Part shown: one piece after another, positions 1 through 9,223 of the stretch
Layout of the letters: every line of letters begins with the position of its first letter
Position numbering within the stretch: position 1 is the stretch's first letter
Assembly (NCBI GenBank): GCA_020633075.1
Contig: JACKEI010000001.1
Span: 1,488,001-1,552,000, forward strand
Direction: 5' to 3'
DNA length: 64,000 bases
From: Sandaracinaceae bacterium
GTDB lineage: Bacteria > Myxococcota_A > Polyangia > Polyangiales > Houyiibacteriaceae
Position numbers and translations under genes: made by a program
The notes under the pieces: generated by a model
What the model was told of the DNA's origin: nothing
Seen by the model: the letters and a program-made list of their open reading frames with translations, nothing else
Databases searched by the model: none

Positions 1-185
1 ACCACGGGGTCGAGGTCTTCCGGCAGCTGTACGCGGCCGTTGGCTTCGGGCCCGTGGTGTCCCTCACCCGCCTCCCCGGGCTGGCGCAGGCCCTGGACGC
101 CGGCTACCGGGCGTTCGCGGCCAACCGCCTGAGGCTCACCGGGCGCTGCAGCGATGGAAGCTGCGCAGTCGGGGAGGCCGCGTGA
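1..185 (+). CDS. DUF393 (DCC-type thiol-disulfide oxidoreductase-like) protein, C-terminal end only
   Basis: This is the 3' end of a gene entering from the left edge. Reading from base 3 gives about 60 residues ending at TGA 183-185. The tail contains YAAVGFGPVVSLTRLPGL followed by a Y-R-x-F-A-x-N-R-L-R-L-T-G-R segment and two cysteines (C-x4-C). This resembles the C-terminus of DUF393 proteins, whose N-terminal DCC motif would lie outside the window. The next gene's ATG at 185 shares the last base of this stop codon, so the two are probably cotranscribed. The biochemical role of DUF393 proteins is poorly defined. The family call rests on a short tail and is moderately secure. Confidence 0.6.
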   Translation, partial: HGVEVFRQLYAAVGFGPVVSLTRLPGLAQALDAGYRAFAANRLRLTGRCSDGSCAVGEAA

Positions 186-1339
186 TGGCGCTGCACGACG
201 ACGAAGTGATCACGGAAGCGACACTGGTGCGGCGAGCCCGCGCGCTGCGACCGGAGCTCGAGGCGCGCGCCCAGGAGGCCATCGACCTGCGCCGAATCCC
301 GGACGAGACCATGCGCGCGTTCGAGGCGAGCGGGTTGCACCTCGCCGTGGTGCCAGCGCGCTTCGGCGGCTACGAGCTGAACCCCCGCGTCATCTTCGAC
401 ATGCAGCTCGAGCTCGGACGGGCGTGCGCGTCCAGCGCGTGGGTCTTCGGAGTGCTCAGCGTGCACACCTGGCAGCTGGCGCTGTTTCCGGAGGAGACGC
501 AGCAGGAGATCTGGGGCGCCGGGAGGCACCCGTGGATCGCGTCGTCGTACATGCCCGTAGGCAAGGTGCAGGCGGTGGAGGGCGGCTACCGCCTCAGCGG
601 CCGCTGGTCGTTCTCGAGCGGCTGCGACCGCTCCGAGTGGATCATGTTGGGGAGCTTCGTGCCCGTGGAAGAAGGCGCGCCGCCGGACATGCGCACCTTC
701 CTCGTGCCCCGGAGCGACTTCGAGATCGTGGACACCTGGTACGTGACGGGTCTGCGCGCCTCGGGCAGCAAGGACGTGGTCGTGAACGACGCGTTCGTGC
801 CGTACGCGCACACGCACAAGTTCTCCGACGGCTTTCGTGGGAAGAGCCCCGGGAACGCGCAGAACGAGCAGCCGCAGTACCGCTTTCCCTTCGGTCAGAT
901 CCACACGCGCTGCGTCTCCACACCGGCGCTGGGCGCGGCGCTGGGCGCGCTCGAACACTACGCCCGGGAGTGCGGCGACGAGCCCGGGGCGGCCCGCTTG
1001 GTGGAGGACTGCGCGGCCATCCTGGACCGCGAGATCTGGGTCTTGGAGCGCAACTTCGCGGAGATGTCCCGCTACCTGGCGGAGGACGAGGGCATCCCGG
1101 TGCCTCGCCGCGCGCACTTCCGCCACGACGCCGCCGCTGCGGTGACCGCTGCGGTGTCCGTGGTGGACCGACTGGCGGACGCCTATGGGCGGCGTGGGAT
1201 CTTCGAGAGCAACCCCATGAACCGCTTCTTTCAGGACGCGCACGCCATCCGCGCGCACCACGCCAACCAGGTGGAGAAGCCGGCCGCCAACCTGGGCGGC
1301 ATCGGCTTTGGGCACAAGAACACGGACTTCTTCATCTGA
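185..1339 (+). CDS. HsaA-like flavin-dependent monooxygenase (acyl-CoA dehydrogenase fold)
   Basis: A protein of 384 aa with the acyl-CoA dehydrogenase fold, closest in arrangement to two-component flavin monooxygenases such as HsaA, the steroid A-ring hydroxylase oxygenase subunit, which is of similar length. Visible landmarks are the N-terminal helical region, ASSAWVFGVLSVHTWQLALF, the central beta-region segment GGYRLSGRWSFSSGCDRSEW, and the tail HANQVEKPAANLGGIGFG. Such enzymes use reduced flavin supplied by a separate reductase. No reductase gene and no steroid ring-cleavage genes lie nearby, so the substrate is unknown. The start is ATG 185, overlapping the upstream stop; GTG 182 is in frame and would add one residue. 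A true acyl-CoA dehydrogenase is less likely. Confidence 0.7.
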   Translation: MALHDDEVITEATLVRRARALRPELEARAQEAIDLRRIPDETMRAFEASGLHLAVVPARFGGYELNPRVIFDMQLELGRACASSAWVFGVLSVHTWQLALFPEETQQEIWGAGRHPWIASSYMPVGKVQAVEGGYRLSGRWSFSSGCDRSEWIMLGSFVPVEEGAPPDMRTFLVPRSDFEIVDTWYVTGLRASGSKDVVVNDAFVPYAHTHKFSDGFRGKSPGNAQNEQPQYRFPFGQIHTRCVSTPALGAALGALEHYARECGDEPGAARLVEDCAAILDREIWVLERNFAEMSRYLAEDEGIPVPRRAHFRHDAAAAVTAAVSVVDRLADAYGRRGIFESNPMNRFFQDAHAIRAHHANQVEKPAANLGGIGFGHKNTDFFI

Positions 1340-1363
1340 GCGTCCTGGCGGGCCAGAGCCCGC

Positions 1364-1369
1364 TACCAT
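1364..1369 (+). promoter_or_regulatory. Candidate -10 box for a leaderless fhs transcript
   Basis: TACCAT ends 9 nt before the fhs ATG at 1379, and no Shine-Dalgarno sequence is present in between. With a normal -10 to start-site distance, transcription would begin at or next to the start codon. This is inferred from position only; no clear -35 is seen. Confidence 0.35.
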
Positions 1370-1378
1370 GGGGGTCGC

Positions 1379-3061
1379 ATGAGCTCCGAACAGCCCCCCC
1401 GCCCGAGCGTGGCGAGCCTCCCCATTGCGGAGGTCGCCGCGACGCTGGGCGTCCACCCCGACGACCTGTCCCTCTACGGACGCGATGTGGCCAAGGTGAG
1501 CCTGAGCGCGCTGGACCGGCCGCGGCGTCTGAGCGCGGCGTCCAAGCTGGTGCTGGTCAGCGCCATGACCCCCACGCCGGCGGGAGAGGGTAAGACCACC
1601 ACGACCATCGGCATCGGGCAGGCCTTCAGCCTACTGGGTGAGAGCGTGTGCCTCGCGCTGCGGGAGCCGAGTCTGGGGCCCTGCTTCGGCGTCAAGGGCG
1701 GCGCCACGGGAGGCGGACAAGCGCAGGTCACCCCCATGGAGCGCATCAACCTGCACTTCACCGGGGACTTTCACGCCATCACCTCGGCGCACAACCTGCT
1801 GGCGGCGTTGATCGACAACCACCTCTACTTCGACAACCCGCTGGACATCGACCCGGCGCGCGTCGTGTGGCCGCGGGTGCTGGACCTCAACGACCGCGCG
1901 CTGCGGCACGTGAGCGTTGGGCTTGGCGGGCCGAAGCACGGCGTGCCGCGCGAGACCGTCTTCGACATCACGGCGGCGAGCGAGGTCATGGCCATGCTCT
2001 GCTTGGCCACGGACCTGACCGACCTGCGCGCGCGGCTGGCACGCACCCTGGTGGCCTACACGCGTGCCGGAGAGCCCGTGTATGCGGAGCAGCTGCACGC
2101 CGCGGGGCCGATGCTGGCGTTGCTGCGCGACGCGCTCGCGCCCAACCTCGTCCAGACCCTGGGAGGCACGCCGGTGCTCATGCATGGCGGGCCGTTCGCC
2201 AACATCGCGCACGGCTGCAGCTCGCTCTTGGCCACGCGCCTGGCGCTGCACCAAGCGGAGTGGGCCTTCACGGAGGCGGGCTTCGGCTTCGACCTGGGCG
2301 CTGAGAAGTTCTTCGACATCAAGTGCCGCGTCGGCGGGCTGGACCCTGCGGGGGTGGTGCTCGTGGTGACCGTCCGCGCGCTCGCCATGCACGGCGGTCA
2401 CACCCGTGAGGCGGCGGGCGCAGCCAGCCCGGAGGTCGTGCGGGCAGGGCTCCCCAACCTGGACAAGCACGTCGAGAGTGCCCGGCGCTTCGGGCGGCCG
2501 CTGGTGGTCGCGTTGAACCGCTTCGCGAGCGACACGGAGGCGCAGATCGACGTGGTGCGCGCCCACTGCGCCGCGCTCGACGTGCCGTTCGCGGTGTCCG
2601 ATCACGTCGCGCGGGGAGGGGAGGGGGCGCTGCCGCTCGCACGCGTGCTCATCGACACCTTCGGTGCCTACGGAAAGGGCGCACACGCGCCTTTGCGCTT
2701 CCTGTATGAGCTCGAAGACGGCGTCCCGGACAAGGTGCGCAAGGTGGCGCGGGAGATGTATGGCGCGCGGGACGCATTGTTCACCGAGCAAGCGCAGGAG
2801 GACCTGCGCCAGATCGAGCGCCTGGGCCTTTCGCGGCTGCCGGTCTGCATCGCCAAGACGCAGAGCTCGCTGAGCGACGACGCCAAGCGCCGTGGGCGGC
2901 CGCGCGACTTCGACATCACGGTGCGCGCGCTGCGCGTCAACTCCGGGGCTGGCTTCATCGTGGTGCTCACGGGCAACATCGTCCGCATGCCCGGCCTGCC
3001 GCGAGAGCCGCTGGCCGAGCACATCGACGTGGTGGACGGTGAGATCACCGGGCTGCGTTGA
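1379..3061 (+). CDS. fhs: Formate--tetrahydrofolate ligase
   Basis: A protein of 560 aa, the usual length for formyl-THF synthetase. It makes 10-formyl-THF from formate, THF and ATP in the cytoplasm. The P-loop TPTPAGEGKTT lies at about residues 64-74. The conserved blocks LREPSLGPCFGVKGGATGGG, ERINLHFTGDFHAI and FNDL-like DLNDRALRHV are all present, and the C-terminus runs to the expected GNIVRMPGLPREP segment. FolD, which interconverts 10-formyl-, methenyl- and methylene-THF, is encoded at 54795, so both halves of this C1 route are in the window though far apart. The gene follows the monooxygenase after 39 nt, but a -10-like box suggests its own promoter. It converges on the lipoprotein gene ending at 3085. 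Confidence 0.97.
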   Translation: MSSEQPPRPSVASLPIAEVAATLGVHPDDLSLYGRDVAKVSLSALDRPRRLSAASKLVLVSAMTPTPAGEGKTTTTIGIGQAFSLLGESVCLALREPSLGPCFGVKGGATGGGQAQVTPMERINLHFTGDFHAITSAHNLLAALIDNHLYFDNPLDIDPARVVWPRVLDLNDRALRHVSVGLGGPKHGVPRETVFDITAASEVMAMLCLATDLTDLRARLARTLVAYTRAGEPVYAEQLHAAGPMLALLRDALAPNLVQTLGGTPVLMHGGPFANIAHGCSSLLATRLALHQAEWAFTEAGFGFDLGAEKFFDIKCRVGGLDPAGVVLVVTVRALAMHGGHTREAAGAASPEVVRAGLPNLDKHVESARRFGRPLVVALNRFASDTEAQIDVVRAHCAALDVPFAVSDHVARGGEGALPLARVLIDTFGAYGKGAHAPLRFLYELEDGVPDKVRKVAREMYGARDALFTEQAQEDLRQIERLGLSRLPVCIAKTQSSLSDDAKRRGRPRDFDITVRALRVNSGAGFIVVLTGNIVRMPGLPREPLAEHIDVVDGEITGLR

Positions 3062-3084
3062 GCAGGCTGCGCTGAGGGCGACGC

Positions 3085-6000
3085 CTACTGTGCGTAGACG
3101 TTGGCGGAGGTGCCGGGTTGGCCGTTGGCGTTGGGGTTGGGTGTGCCGCTAGCCCCCGCGCTACCGCCAGAGCCGCCGGTGGGCATGCCGTTGTCGATGG
3201 CGAACTGGTTGGACGCCGCGTAGTTGGGCAGCGTCACGCCCGACGCGACCGTCGCCACGCCGAAGGCCGCGCCACCGCAGCCGCCGCCGCCGCCGCCGCC
3301 CGTACCGCCCGTCCCGCCGCGGCCGCCGTTGCCGGAGCGGAAGTCGACCCAGAAGCCGTTGCTCCCGGCTCCGCTGCCGCCGTTGCCGCCGTTGCCGCCG
3401 CGCCCGCCGGCGCCGCCCACGCCGCCGTTGCCGCCGCGTCCCCGCTGGATGATGTTGGCGACGACAGTGGGCGCCGAGGGGGCCGTGCTGCCGGAGGGGA
3501 AGGTCACCAGCAGGCCGACGCTCGCGCCGCCCGTGCCGCCTGCCGTGCCTGCGCCGCCGCCGCAGCCGCCAGCCCCGGCGCCGCCGCCGCTCGCGCCGCG
3601 CCGGAACCGGCCCGCCGTCCCGTTGGGAGCCACCCCAGTCGGGGCGATCTCCATGGCGCTCGCCGTGGCGATGCCTCCGCTCGGGGCGCCGACGCCGCCA
3701 CGTTGACCGGGTGCCCCGCTGGCGCCCGACACGGCCGCGCCCGGTACCCACACCCCCGCGACGAAGCTGCCCGCACCCGACGCGCAGCCGCTGCCCTGGG
3801 AGCCCTCGGCGCCCGCCGCACCCGGCCGCCCGTTGCCGCCGTCTAGGGGAGCGATGTTGGTGGGGAAGCCCGCTTCCGTGATGTGCGTGTTGCAGTCACC
3901 GTTGTTGGTGGCCGAGTCGCGCGTCCAGTGATAGCCGGGGGCGCCGTCCAGTCCGGGGATAGCCGGGGTGTAGCTGGGGTTGAGCGCCGGGTTGAGCAGC
4001 CCGGGGTTGAACGCGGGGCACACCGCAGCACCACCGGCCACGCCGTTCGCGCTCCCGCACTGCGGGTTCACGCCTCCCGCGCCACCTGCGACCTGGCCGG
4101 TGCAACCGGTCGGGCAGGTCGCGTTGCCGCTCTGCTCGGACTGCGACCCGTTAGCGCCGTTCAGCTGGTTGCCGCCAGCCGATGCCGAGCCGAAGCCCGC
4201 TGCGCCCACCGTCCCGTTCGCGCCGCGTCCGCCCTCGCCGCCTTCGATGCGGTTGTTGTGCAGCACCACGGAGCTGTCGCAGTCGTCCAGGATCACCGCG
4301 TAGGTAGACCCGCCCGCGCCCGCTGCCGGGACCGCGGTCTGGTCGAAGCCGGCCAGCACGAACCCGCTCACGATGGTCTGGTTGGGTCCGCGCAAGCCGG
4401 TCGCGCGCAGCGCGGCGACTGGAGGCGCACCCACGGCCGGGGCCGGCGGGCGGATGGTGCTGGGCAGCGTCGCGATGTTGCGTGTGCGGAAGTTCTGGCT
4501 GTAACCCCCGTAGAGCTCGACCCCGGCCGTGAGCGTCACGCTCTCCGCGTAGGTCCCAGCCGCCACCAGGATGTACTCCGCGCCGCTCGCGGGGAACGCC
4601 GCCACGGCCGCCATGATGGTGCGGAAGGGCGCGTTGAGGCTTCCGTCGCCTCCAGGAGCAGCGCTGGCGGAGACGAAGAGGGCGTCACCGATCACGCCGT
4701 CGATTCCGTCGCAGTTCTCGTCGACGTAGAGCGCCTCGACCCCGGGGTAGGCGCGGGCGCCCATGGTGTTGAAGAACTGCACGTCGGGCGGGTCGATGTC
4801 CGTGTTGCCCGAGACTCGGCGGCACTCGCAGCCGTCTGCGTCGAGCCCGTTGGCGTTGACCCAGTCGGTCAAGACGTTGCCGATGACCTCCGTGACGCAC
4901 TCCTGTATGGCGCACGCCGGCGTGGGCAGCGACCCGTCGCAGAACGCGACGGCGTGATTGACGGGCGGCGACCACAAGAAGGTGCAGTTGTTGCCGCAGG
5001 TGCCACAGTGCTCGATGCGGGTGTAGCGGCCCATCGAGTCGGTGTAGTCCTCGTCCACCGAGGTGTCGCAGTCGTTGTCGGCCAGGTCGCACACCTCCGG
5101 CACGAGGCCGTCGGCGCTGCACATGGCGAACTCGAAGCTGCCCATGTTGTTTTCACAACGCTCGAGACCCGGGCAGCCCATGGCGTCGCAGGGGCGCTCG
5201 AGACCGAGGTTGCTGGCGTTGCAGGAGCAGCTGCCCGAGTTGGGCACGCACTGCATGTCCCCTGCGCCGACGTCCGTACAGCTGTAGCCTATGGGGCAGG
5301 TCGTGCCGTAGGGCGAGTCGTCACCGCAGCCACGGCCGCAGACCGATCCGCCGCCCGGCAGCGTCACGCAGGTGCTGGACGGCACCAGGCAGTCCGCCCC
5401 GGTCTGACAGGGCTGGCAGAGGTTGTCGGGGAGCGGCAGGCACACCACGCCGCCCTGGAAGAGGAAGAAGCCTGGCTGGCACTCCGTCGCGCGGCACGTC
5501 GGCACGCCGGCGATCAGGGCGCACTCGGTCATGGTCGCGTTCGGGACCAAGAGGCTGCAGTCGTTGCCGCAGGTGCCGCAGTGCTCTTGCGAGGTGTACA
5601 TGCCGTTGCTGTCGACGAAGGTCTCGTCCACCAGCGTGTCGCAGTCGTCGTCACGCAGGTTGCAGACCTCCACCGAGGACCCGAGGCCGTCGCAGAGCTG
5701 CGTGCAGAGCTCGCTGCTGAACTCGCCCGCGCCGAAGGTCTGGCAGACCCAGTCGTCCATGCAGCCGGCGCTACAGGTCGTGGTGCAGTAGCCGCCGTTG
5801 ACCGTAGTGATGCACTGCCCATCCGCGCACTGGTAGCCGAAGATGCACGCCGCACCGACCGGGCGGGTGTCAGGCGCGACCACCTCACGCGGCCCGTCGT
5901 ACACCTGGCAAGTCCCATCCACACAGCTCAGGTCGTCCGGGCACTCGTTGGTGAACGCGCACGGACACACCTCCGTGCTGCAGTCGCGCGTGCGGGGGTC

Positions 6001-6114
6001 GAAGTACTCGACCTCCGTGACGTGCTTCGTGGAGCACGCCGGGACACTCGCGCAGAGCAAGAGCCCGACCACGAGGGCCGCGCGTCCGAGGGATCGACTA
6101 GTAGCTTCGGACAT
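3085..6114 (-). CDS. MopE-type lipoprotein with beta-helix and Gly-rich region (tandem paralogue 1)
   Basis: A predicted surface lipoprotein of 1009 aa. The chosen ATG (6114) gives a signal peptide with lipobox VPAC (Cys 27); an in-frame upstream ATG would bury the signal. Residues about 45-440 are Cys-rich and hold two MopE/Ca-binding-like motifs, CNLRDDDCDTLVDE (151-164) and CDLADNDCDTSVDE (342-355). From about 478 there is a right-handed beta-helix-like stretch (DALFVSASAAPGGDGSLNAP, then repeats such as ILVAAGTYAESVTL). The last roughly 350 residues are low-complexity Gly/Ala-rich. The gene overlaps the stop of its upstream paralogue by 17 nt, so translation is probably coupled. Function is unknown; a structural or adhesive surface role is a guess. 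Confidence 0.85.
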   Translation of the reverse strand: MSEATSRSLGRAALVVGLLLCASVPACSTKHVTEVEYFDPRTRDCSTEVCPCAFTNECPDDLSCVDGTCQVYDGPREVVAPDTRPVGAACIFGYQCADGQCITTVNGGYCTTTCSAGCMDDWVCQTFGAGEFSSELCTQLCDGLGSSVEVCNLRDDDCDTLVDETFVDSNGMYTSQEHCGTCGNDCSLLVPNATMTECALIAGVPTCRATECQPGFFLFQGGVVCLPLPDNLCQPCQTGADCLVPSSTCVTLPGGGSVCGRGCGDDSPYGTTCPIGYSCTDVGAGDMQCVPNSGSCSCNASNLGLERPCDAMGCPGLERCENNMGSFEFAMCSADGLVPEVCDLADNDCDTSVDEDYTDSMGRYTRIEHCGTCGNNCTFLWSPPVNHAVAFCDGSLPTPACAIQECVTEVIGNVLTDWVNANGLDADGCECRRVSGNTDIDPPDVQFFNTMGARAYPGVEALYVDENCDGIDGVIGDALFVSASAAPGGDGSLNAPFRTIMAAVAAFPASGAEYILVAAGTYAESVTLTAGVELYGGYSQNFRTRNIATLPSTIRPPAPAVGAPPVAALRATGLRGPNQTIVSGFVLAGFDQTAVPAAGAGGSTYAVILDDCDSSVVLHNNRIEGGEGGRGANGTVGAAGFGSASAGGNQLNGANGSQSEQSGNATCPTGCTGQVAGGAGGVNPQCGSANGVAGGAAVCPAFNPGLLNPALNPSYTPAIPGLDGAPGYHWTRDSATNNGDCNTHITEAGFPTNIAPLDGGNGRPGAAGAEGSQGSGCASGAGSFVAGVWVPGAAVSGASGAPGQRGGVGAPSGGIATASAMEIAPTGVAPNGTAGRFRRGASGGGAGAGGCGGGAGTAGGTGGASVGLLVTFPSGSTAPSAPTVVANIIQRGRGGNGGVGGAGGRGGNGGNGGSGAGSNGFWVDFRSGNGGRGGTGGTGGGGGGGCGGAAFGVATVASGVTLPNYAASNQFAIDNGMPTGGSGGSAGASGTPNPNANGQPGTSANVYAQ

Positions 6115-9100
6115 TGCCGCTCTCTCCGTTCTGACCGTTCTGTCCCGAGGCCGACCCGGACGCGTAGCCACCCAGGCCACCTGCGCCACCGGTGGGCGTC
6201 CCGTTCGGGACGCCGAAGAGGTTGTTGGCGCTCAGGCTGGCCGCCGGGATTCCGGTGCCGACGATGCCGTAGGACACGCCGCCGCACGCTCCACCGCCGC
6301 CTCCGCCGTCACCCCCGGCGCCGCCGCTGCCTCCGTCGCCACCCTGACCAGCCGCCCACGAGGGCCAAGCCGCCAGCCCGCCGCGTCCTGGGTTGCCGCC
6401 GAGCCCGCCCGCGCCGCCCGGACCGCCTGCCCCGCCTGCGCCGCCCATCGCGCGCGTGACGAGGTTGTCCCGAAGCGTAGGCGTCTGACCGCCCGCAGTG
6501 GGCGTCACGACGATGGCGACGCTGGCGCCGCCGCCGCTGCCTGGAAGTCCCGGCGCGCCGCCGCAGCCACCCGCGCCGCCGCCTCCGCCCGAGCCACCGA
6601 GGTCCCCCTGGTTGTTGCCCAGTGAGGGGATGGTGCAGGTGGCCGCCTTGTTGTTGCGCACGCCGCCGCCGGCCGTGCCCCCCTGACCGCCCGTCCCCGG
6701 CGCACCGGTCGTGCCCATGCTCCCCGTGGCCGGCACGAAGCGGCCCGCCACGAAGCTACCGCCAGCCGTGGAGCAGCCGTCGCCGCGCGTGCCGTTGCCA
6801 CCTGTCGCGCCGAGCGCGCCCGACGTCCCGTTGCGGGCACCGCCCGGTGGGTTGAAGTCGTAGCGGCAGTAGGCCGCCGAGCTGCCGTTGTACGTCCCTT
6901 GCAACCCTCCCTGCGCGTAGGTGCAGCCAGCGACGGGAGCGGAAGCGACCTGCGGCGACTCGGTCCCGTCGGACTCCATCCCCGCGCACCCCGCCGCCGC
7001 GCCGCAGCTCGCGTTGGTCCCGCGCACACCGCCGGCCTGAGAGTTGCCCGTGCACGTGCTGCTGGTGCAGAGAGACGCCGCCGCGCCGTTTCCGCCATCG
7101 CCGCCGCGCGCACCGGGGGCGCCCGCTGCGCCGGAGGCGCCGTCGCCGCCGCGGCCAGCCAGCACGGTGTTGTGCGTGAAGCGCAGCGCGCTCGTGCAGC
7201 GCTCCAACAGCACGGCGTAGCTCGACCGCCCCGCCGTGGCCACGTCGTACCCCTCGATGGTGAAGCCGGCGAAGAGAGTGGGTGTGCTGATGTCGCTAGC
7301 GCGGACCACACCGTGGTCTGGCGAGGGCGCGCTGAAGTCCGGCGGCGGTGCCGTGATGATCGTCCGGTGGAGGGCGATGTCGTGGCTGCGGAAGTCCACG
7401 CTGTAGCCTCCGTACACCTGCACGCCGGCGACGAGCGTCACGCGCTCTACGTAGGTCCCGGTGGCTACCAGGATGTGTCGATGGACGCTCGGGTTGAACG
7501 CGGTGATGGCGGCCTGGATGGACCCGAAGGGCGCCGCGAGCGTGCCCGTCCCCGTGCCGCCCGCCCGCACGAAGAGCGCCCGCTCGGTATCCCCGTCGAT
7601 CCCGTCGCAGTCACGGTCCACGGTGGCGAAGCTGCTCGTCGGGTACGATCCCGGAAGCTCGGGGGTGTCTTCTCCGTTGGCCGTGGCGGGGCATTCGCAG
7701 CCGTTGAGCTCGAGGCCGTCGGTGTCGGTCCAGTTGGTCTGCGTGACACACGCGTTGGCGACGCAGGTGGCGGAGCGCCCGAAGGTCGTCTGGCACTCTG
7801 CGTCGGTGGTGCACGCCGTCGTGCAGAAGCCGCCGCGGCAGACCGACGGGCACTGCGCGTCGGTCGTGCAGGCCGTCGCACACTGGCGGCGGCGCAGGTC
7901 GCAGGTGCTGCCCGTCATGTCACCCGCGCAGTCCAGGTTGGAGCTGCACGACGTGCCCCCGCCGGCCGCGTCCGGGACGCACGCAAACGCACAGCTCGGT
8001 CCGCTGGTGTTGCAGCTGCCCGTGGCGTGGTGCGTCGCGAGGTTCCAGCGCGTGGTGCAGTCGTTGCCGCAGCCACCGCAGGCCGTGTCCAGCGTGTAGG
8101 CGCCACCGACCGTGAAGTTGTCGTCCGCCGTCCCGTTGCAGTCGTTGTCGCGCTCGTCACAGATGTCCGTCACGAAGCCCGTGTCACAGCTGGACCAGCC
8201 CGCCGTGCCGCCCATGTTGGTGCATGTCTCCACGCCCAAGCAGGTGGTGGCGCCAGCGTCTCCGGTCCGGGAGCACACGCGCTGCAGCCCGAGGTTGTCC
8301 GGCGTGCAGCGGCAGCTGTTCGAGTTGGGCACACACACATGTCCCCCGCCCTGGGCCGTGCAGGTGGTTCCGTCCGGACAGCAGTCCTGCGTCCCACCCG
8401 CCGCCGTGCAGCTCGCGTCACCTGAGCGGGCATCGCAGAAGGCGAGGCAGAAGCTGCCCTCGCCCCCGAGGGGCTCACACGCGTGCCCCGAGCCGCTGCC
8501 GCAGTCGGCGGGCTGCGCGCAGGGTTGGCACTCGGCCGCAACGCGCGGGAGACAGACCACCGCGTGTCCAGACGCATCGAAGAAGGGCGCAAAGCCGGTC
8601 GCGCACAACACAGGCTCGCACGTGAAGACGCCGCCACCGTCGTTGCGGCAGGTGGTCGCGCCGGGCACTACCTGGCCGTTCCCGTCGGTCAGCAGGTTGG
8701 GTAGTAGGTTGGCGCAGCGCAGCCCGCACTGCCCGCAGTTCTGCGGCGTGGAGAACAGGCCGTCCGCGCCCTTGAAGTCCTCGTCCACCCGCGTATCGCA
8801 GTCGTCGTCGCGCGCGTTGCACTGCTCGGGCTCGGGGTCGCGAAAGCCGCAACCGTCACCCACTGCGGCGTCGGGGTCGGTCCCGCTGCCGCCATCGATG
8901 TAGACGAACTCCGGCGCGCACATGCCGTCCACGCAGATGGGCAGCGCCGGGTCCATGCAGTCCGTGCGGGACTCGCACTCACACGTGCCGGCGTCGCGGC
9001 AGGGGATCATCAGGTTGGGCTGACGGTCGATCTCCACAACGGTCTTGCCGCAGCCGAAAACGGTCCCCGAGACAGCGAGTATCAAGAGTGAAACGTGGGC

Positions 9101-9127
9101 CAGGGAGGCCGGTGTTTGGCGGCGCAT
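6098..9127 (-). CDS. MopE-type lipoprotein with beta-helix and Gly-rich region (tandem paralogue 2)
   Basis: A protein of 1009 aa, the same length as the paralogue downstream and with the same order of parts. It has a signal peptide with lipobox VFGC and a Cys-rich N-terminal half with the MopE-like motifs CNARDDDCDTRVDE and CDERDNDCNGTADD. A DRDCDGIDGDTERALFVRAG junction leads into a beta-helix-like region (ILVATGTYVERVTL), followed by a long GG-x repeat tail. ATG 9127 was chosen because it gives a proper lipoprotein signal; a start 27 nt upstream is possible. TACTCT lies 6 nt before the ATG with no Shine-Dalgarno. It is the first gene of a two-gene overlapping unit. The antisense strand is open for long stretches only because of the GC-rich repeats. 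Confidence 0.85.
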   Translation of the reverse strand: MRRQTPASLAHVSLLILAVSGTVFGCGKTVVEIDRQPNLMIPCRDAGTCECESRTDCMDPALPICVDGMCAPEFVYIDGGSGTDPDAAVGDGCGFRDPEPEQCNARDDDCDTRVDEDFKGADGLFSTPQNCGQCGLRCANLLPNLLTDGNGQVVPGATTCRNDGGGVFTCEPVLCATGFAPFFDASGHAVVCLPRVAAECQPCAQPADCGSGSGHACEPLGGEGSFCLAFCDARSGDASCTAAGGTQDCCPDGTTCTAQGGGHVCVPNSNSCRCTPDNLGLQRVCSRTGDAGATTCLGVETCTNMGGTAGWSSCDTGFVTDICDERDNDCNGTADDNFTVGGAYTLDTACGGCGNDCTTRWNLATHHATGSCNTSGPSCAFACVPDAAGGGTSCSSNLDCAGDMTGSTCDLRRRQCATACTTDAQCPSVCRGGFCTTACTTDAECQTTFGRSATCVANACVTQTNWTDTDGLELNGCECPATANGEDTPELPGSYPTSSFATVDRDCDGIDGDTERALFVRAGGTGTGTLAAPFGSIQAAITAFNPSVHRHILVATGTYVERVTLVAGVQVYGGYSVDFRSHDIALHRTIITAPPPDFSAPSPDHGVVRASDISTPTLFAGFTIEGYDVATAGRSSYAVLLERCTSALRFTHNTVLAGRGGDGASGAAGAPGARGGDGGNGAAASLCTSSTCTGNSQAGGVRGTNASCGAAAGCAGMESDGTESPQVASAPVAGCTYAQGGLQGTYNGSSAAYCRYDFNPPGGARNGTSGALGATGGNGTRGDGCSTAGGSFVAGRFVPATGSMGTTGAPGTGGQGGTAGGGVRNNKAATCTIPSLGNNQGDLGGSGGGGGAGGCGGAPGLPGSGGGASVAIVVTPTAGGQTPTLRDNLVTRAMGGAGGAGGPGGAGGLGGNPGRGGLAAWPSWAAGQGGDGGSGGAGGDGGGGGGACGGVSYGIVGTGIPAASLSANNLFGVPNGTPTGGAGGLGGYASGSASGQNGQNGESGNVRSY

Positions 9128-9223
9128 CGTTCGAGAGTAACGCAAGCCGCACACGTCGAGAAGGATCCCGGCCGAAATAGGTGTGCGATTGCTGCGCGGT
9201 GGCGCGGAAGCGACCGCACGCGG

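Noticed and set aside
3161..3751. Arg/Gly-rich small frames within the Gly-rich region as possible basic proteins
   Set aside because: They are out-of-frame products of the GGC/GGT repeats of the lipoprotein gene.
3883..6459. Long open frame of 858 codons on the plus strand opposite the MopE lipoproteins
   Set aside because: It is the antisense shadow of the Cys/Gly-rich genes; composition is Arg/Ala/His-rich with no domain, and the minus-strand frames have signal peptides and family motifs.
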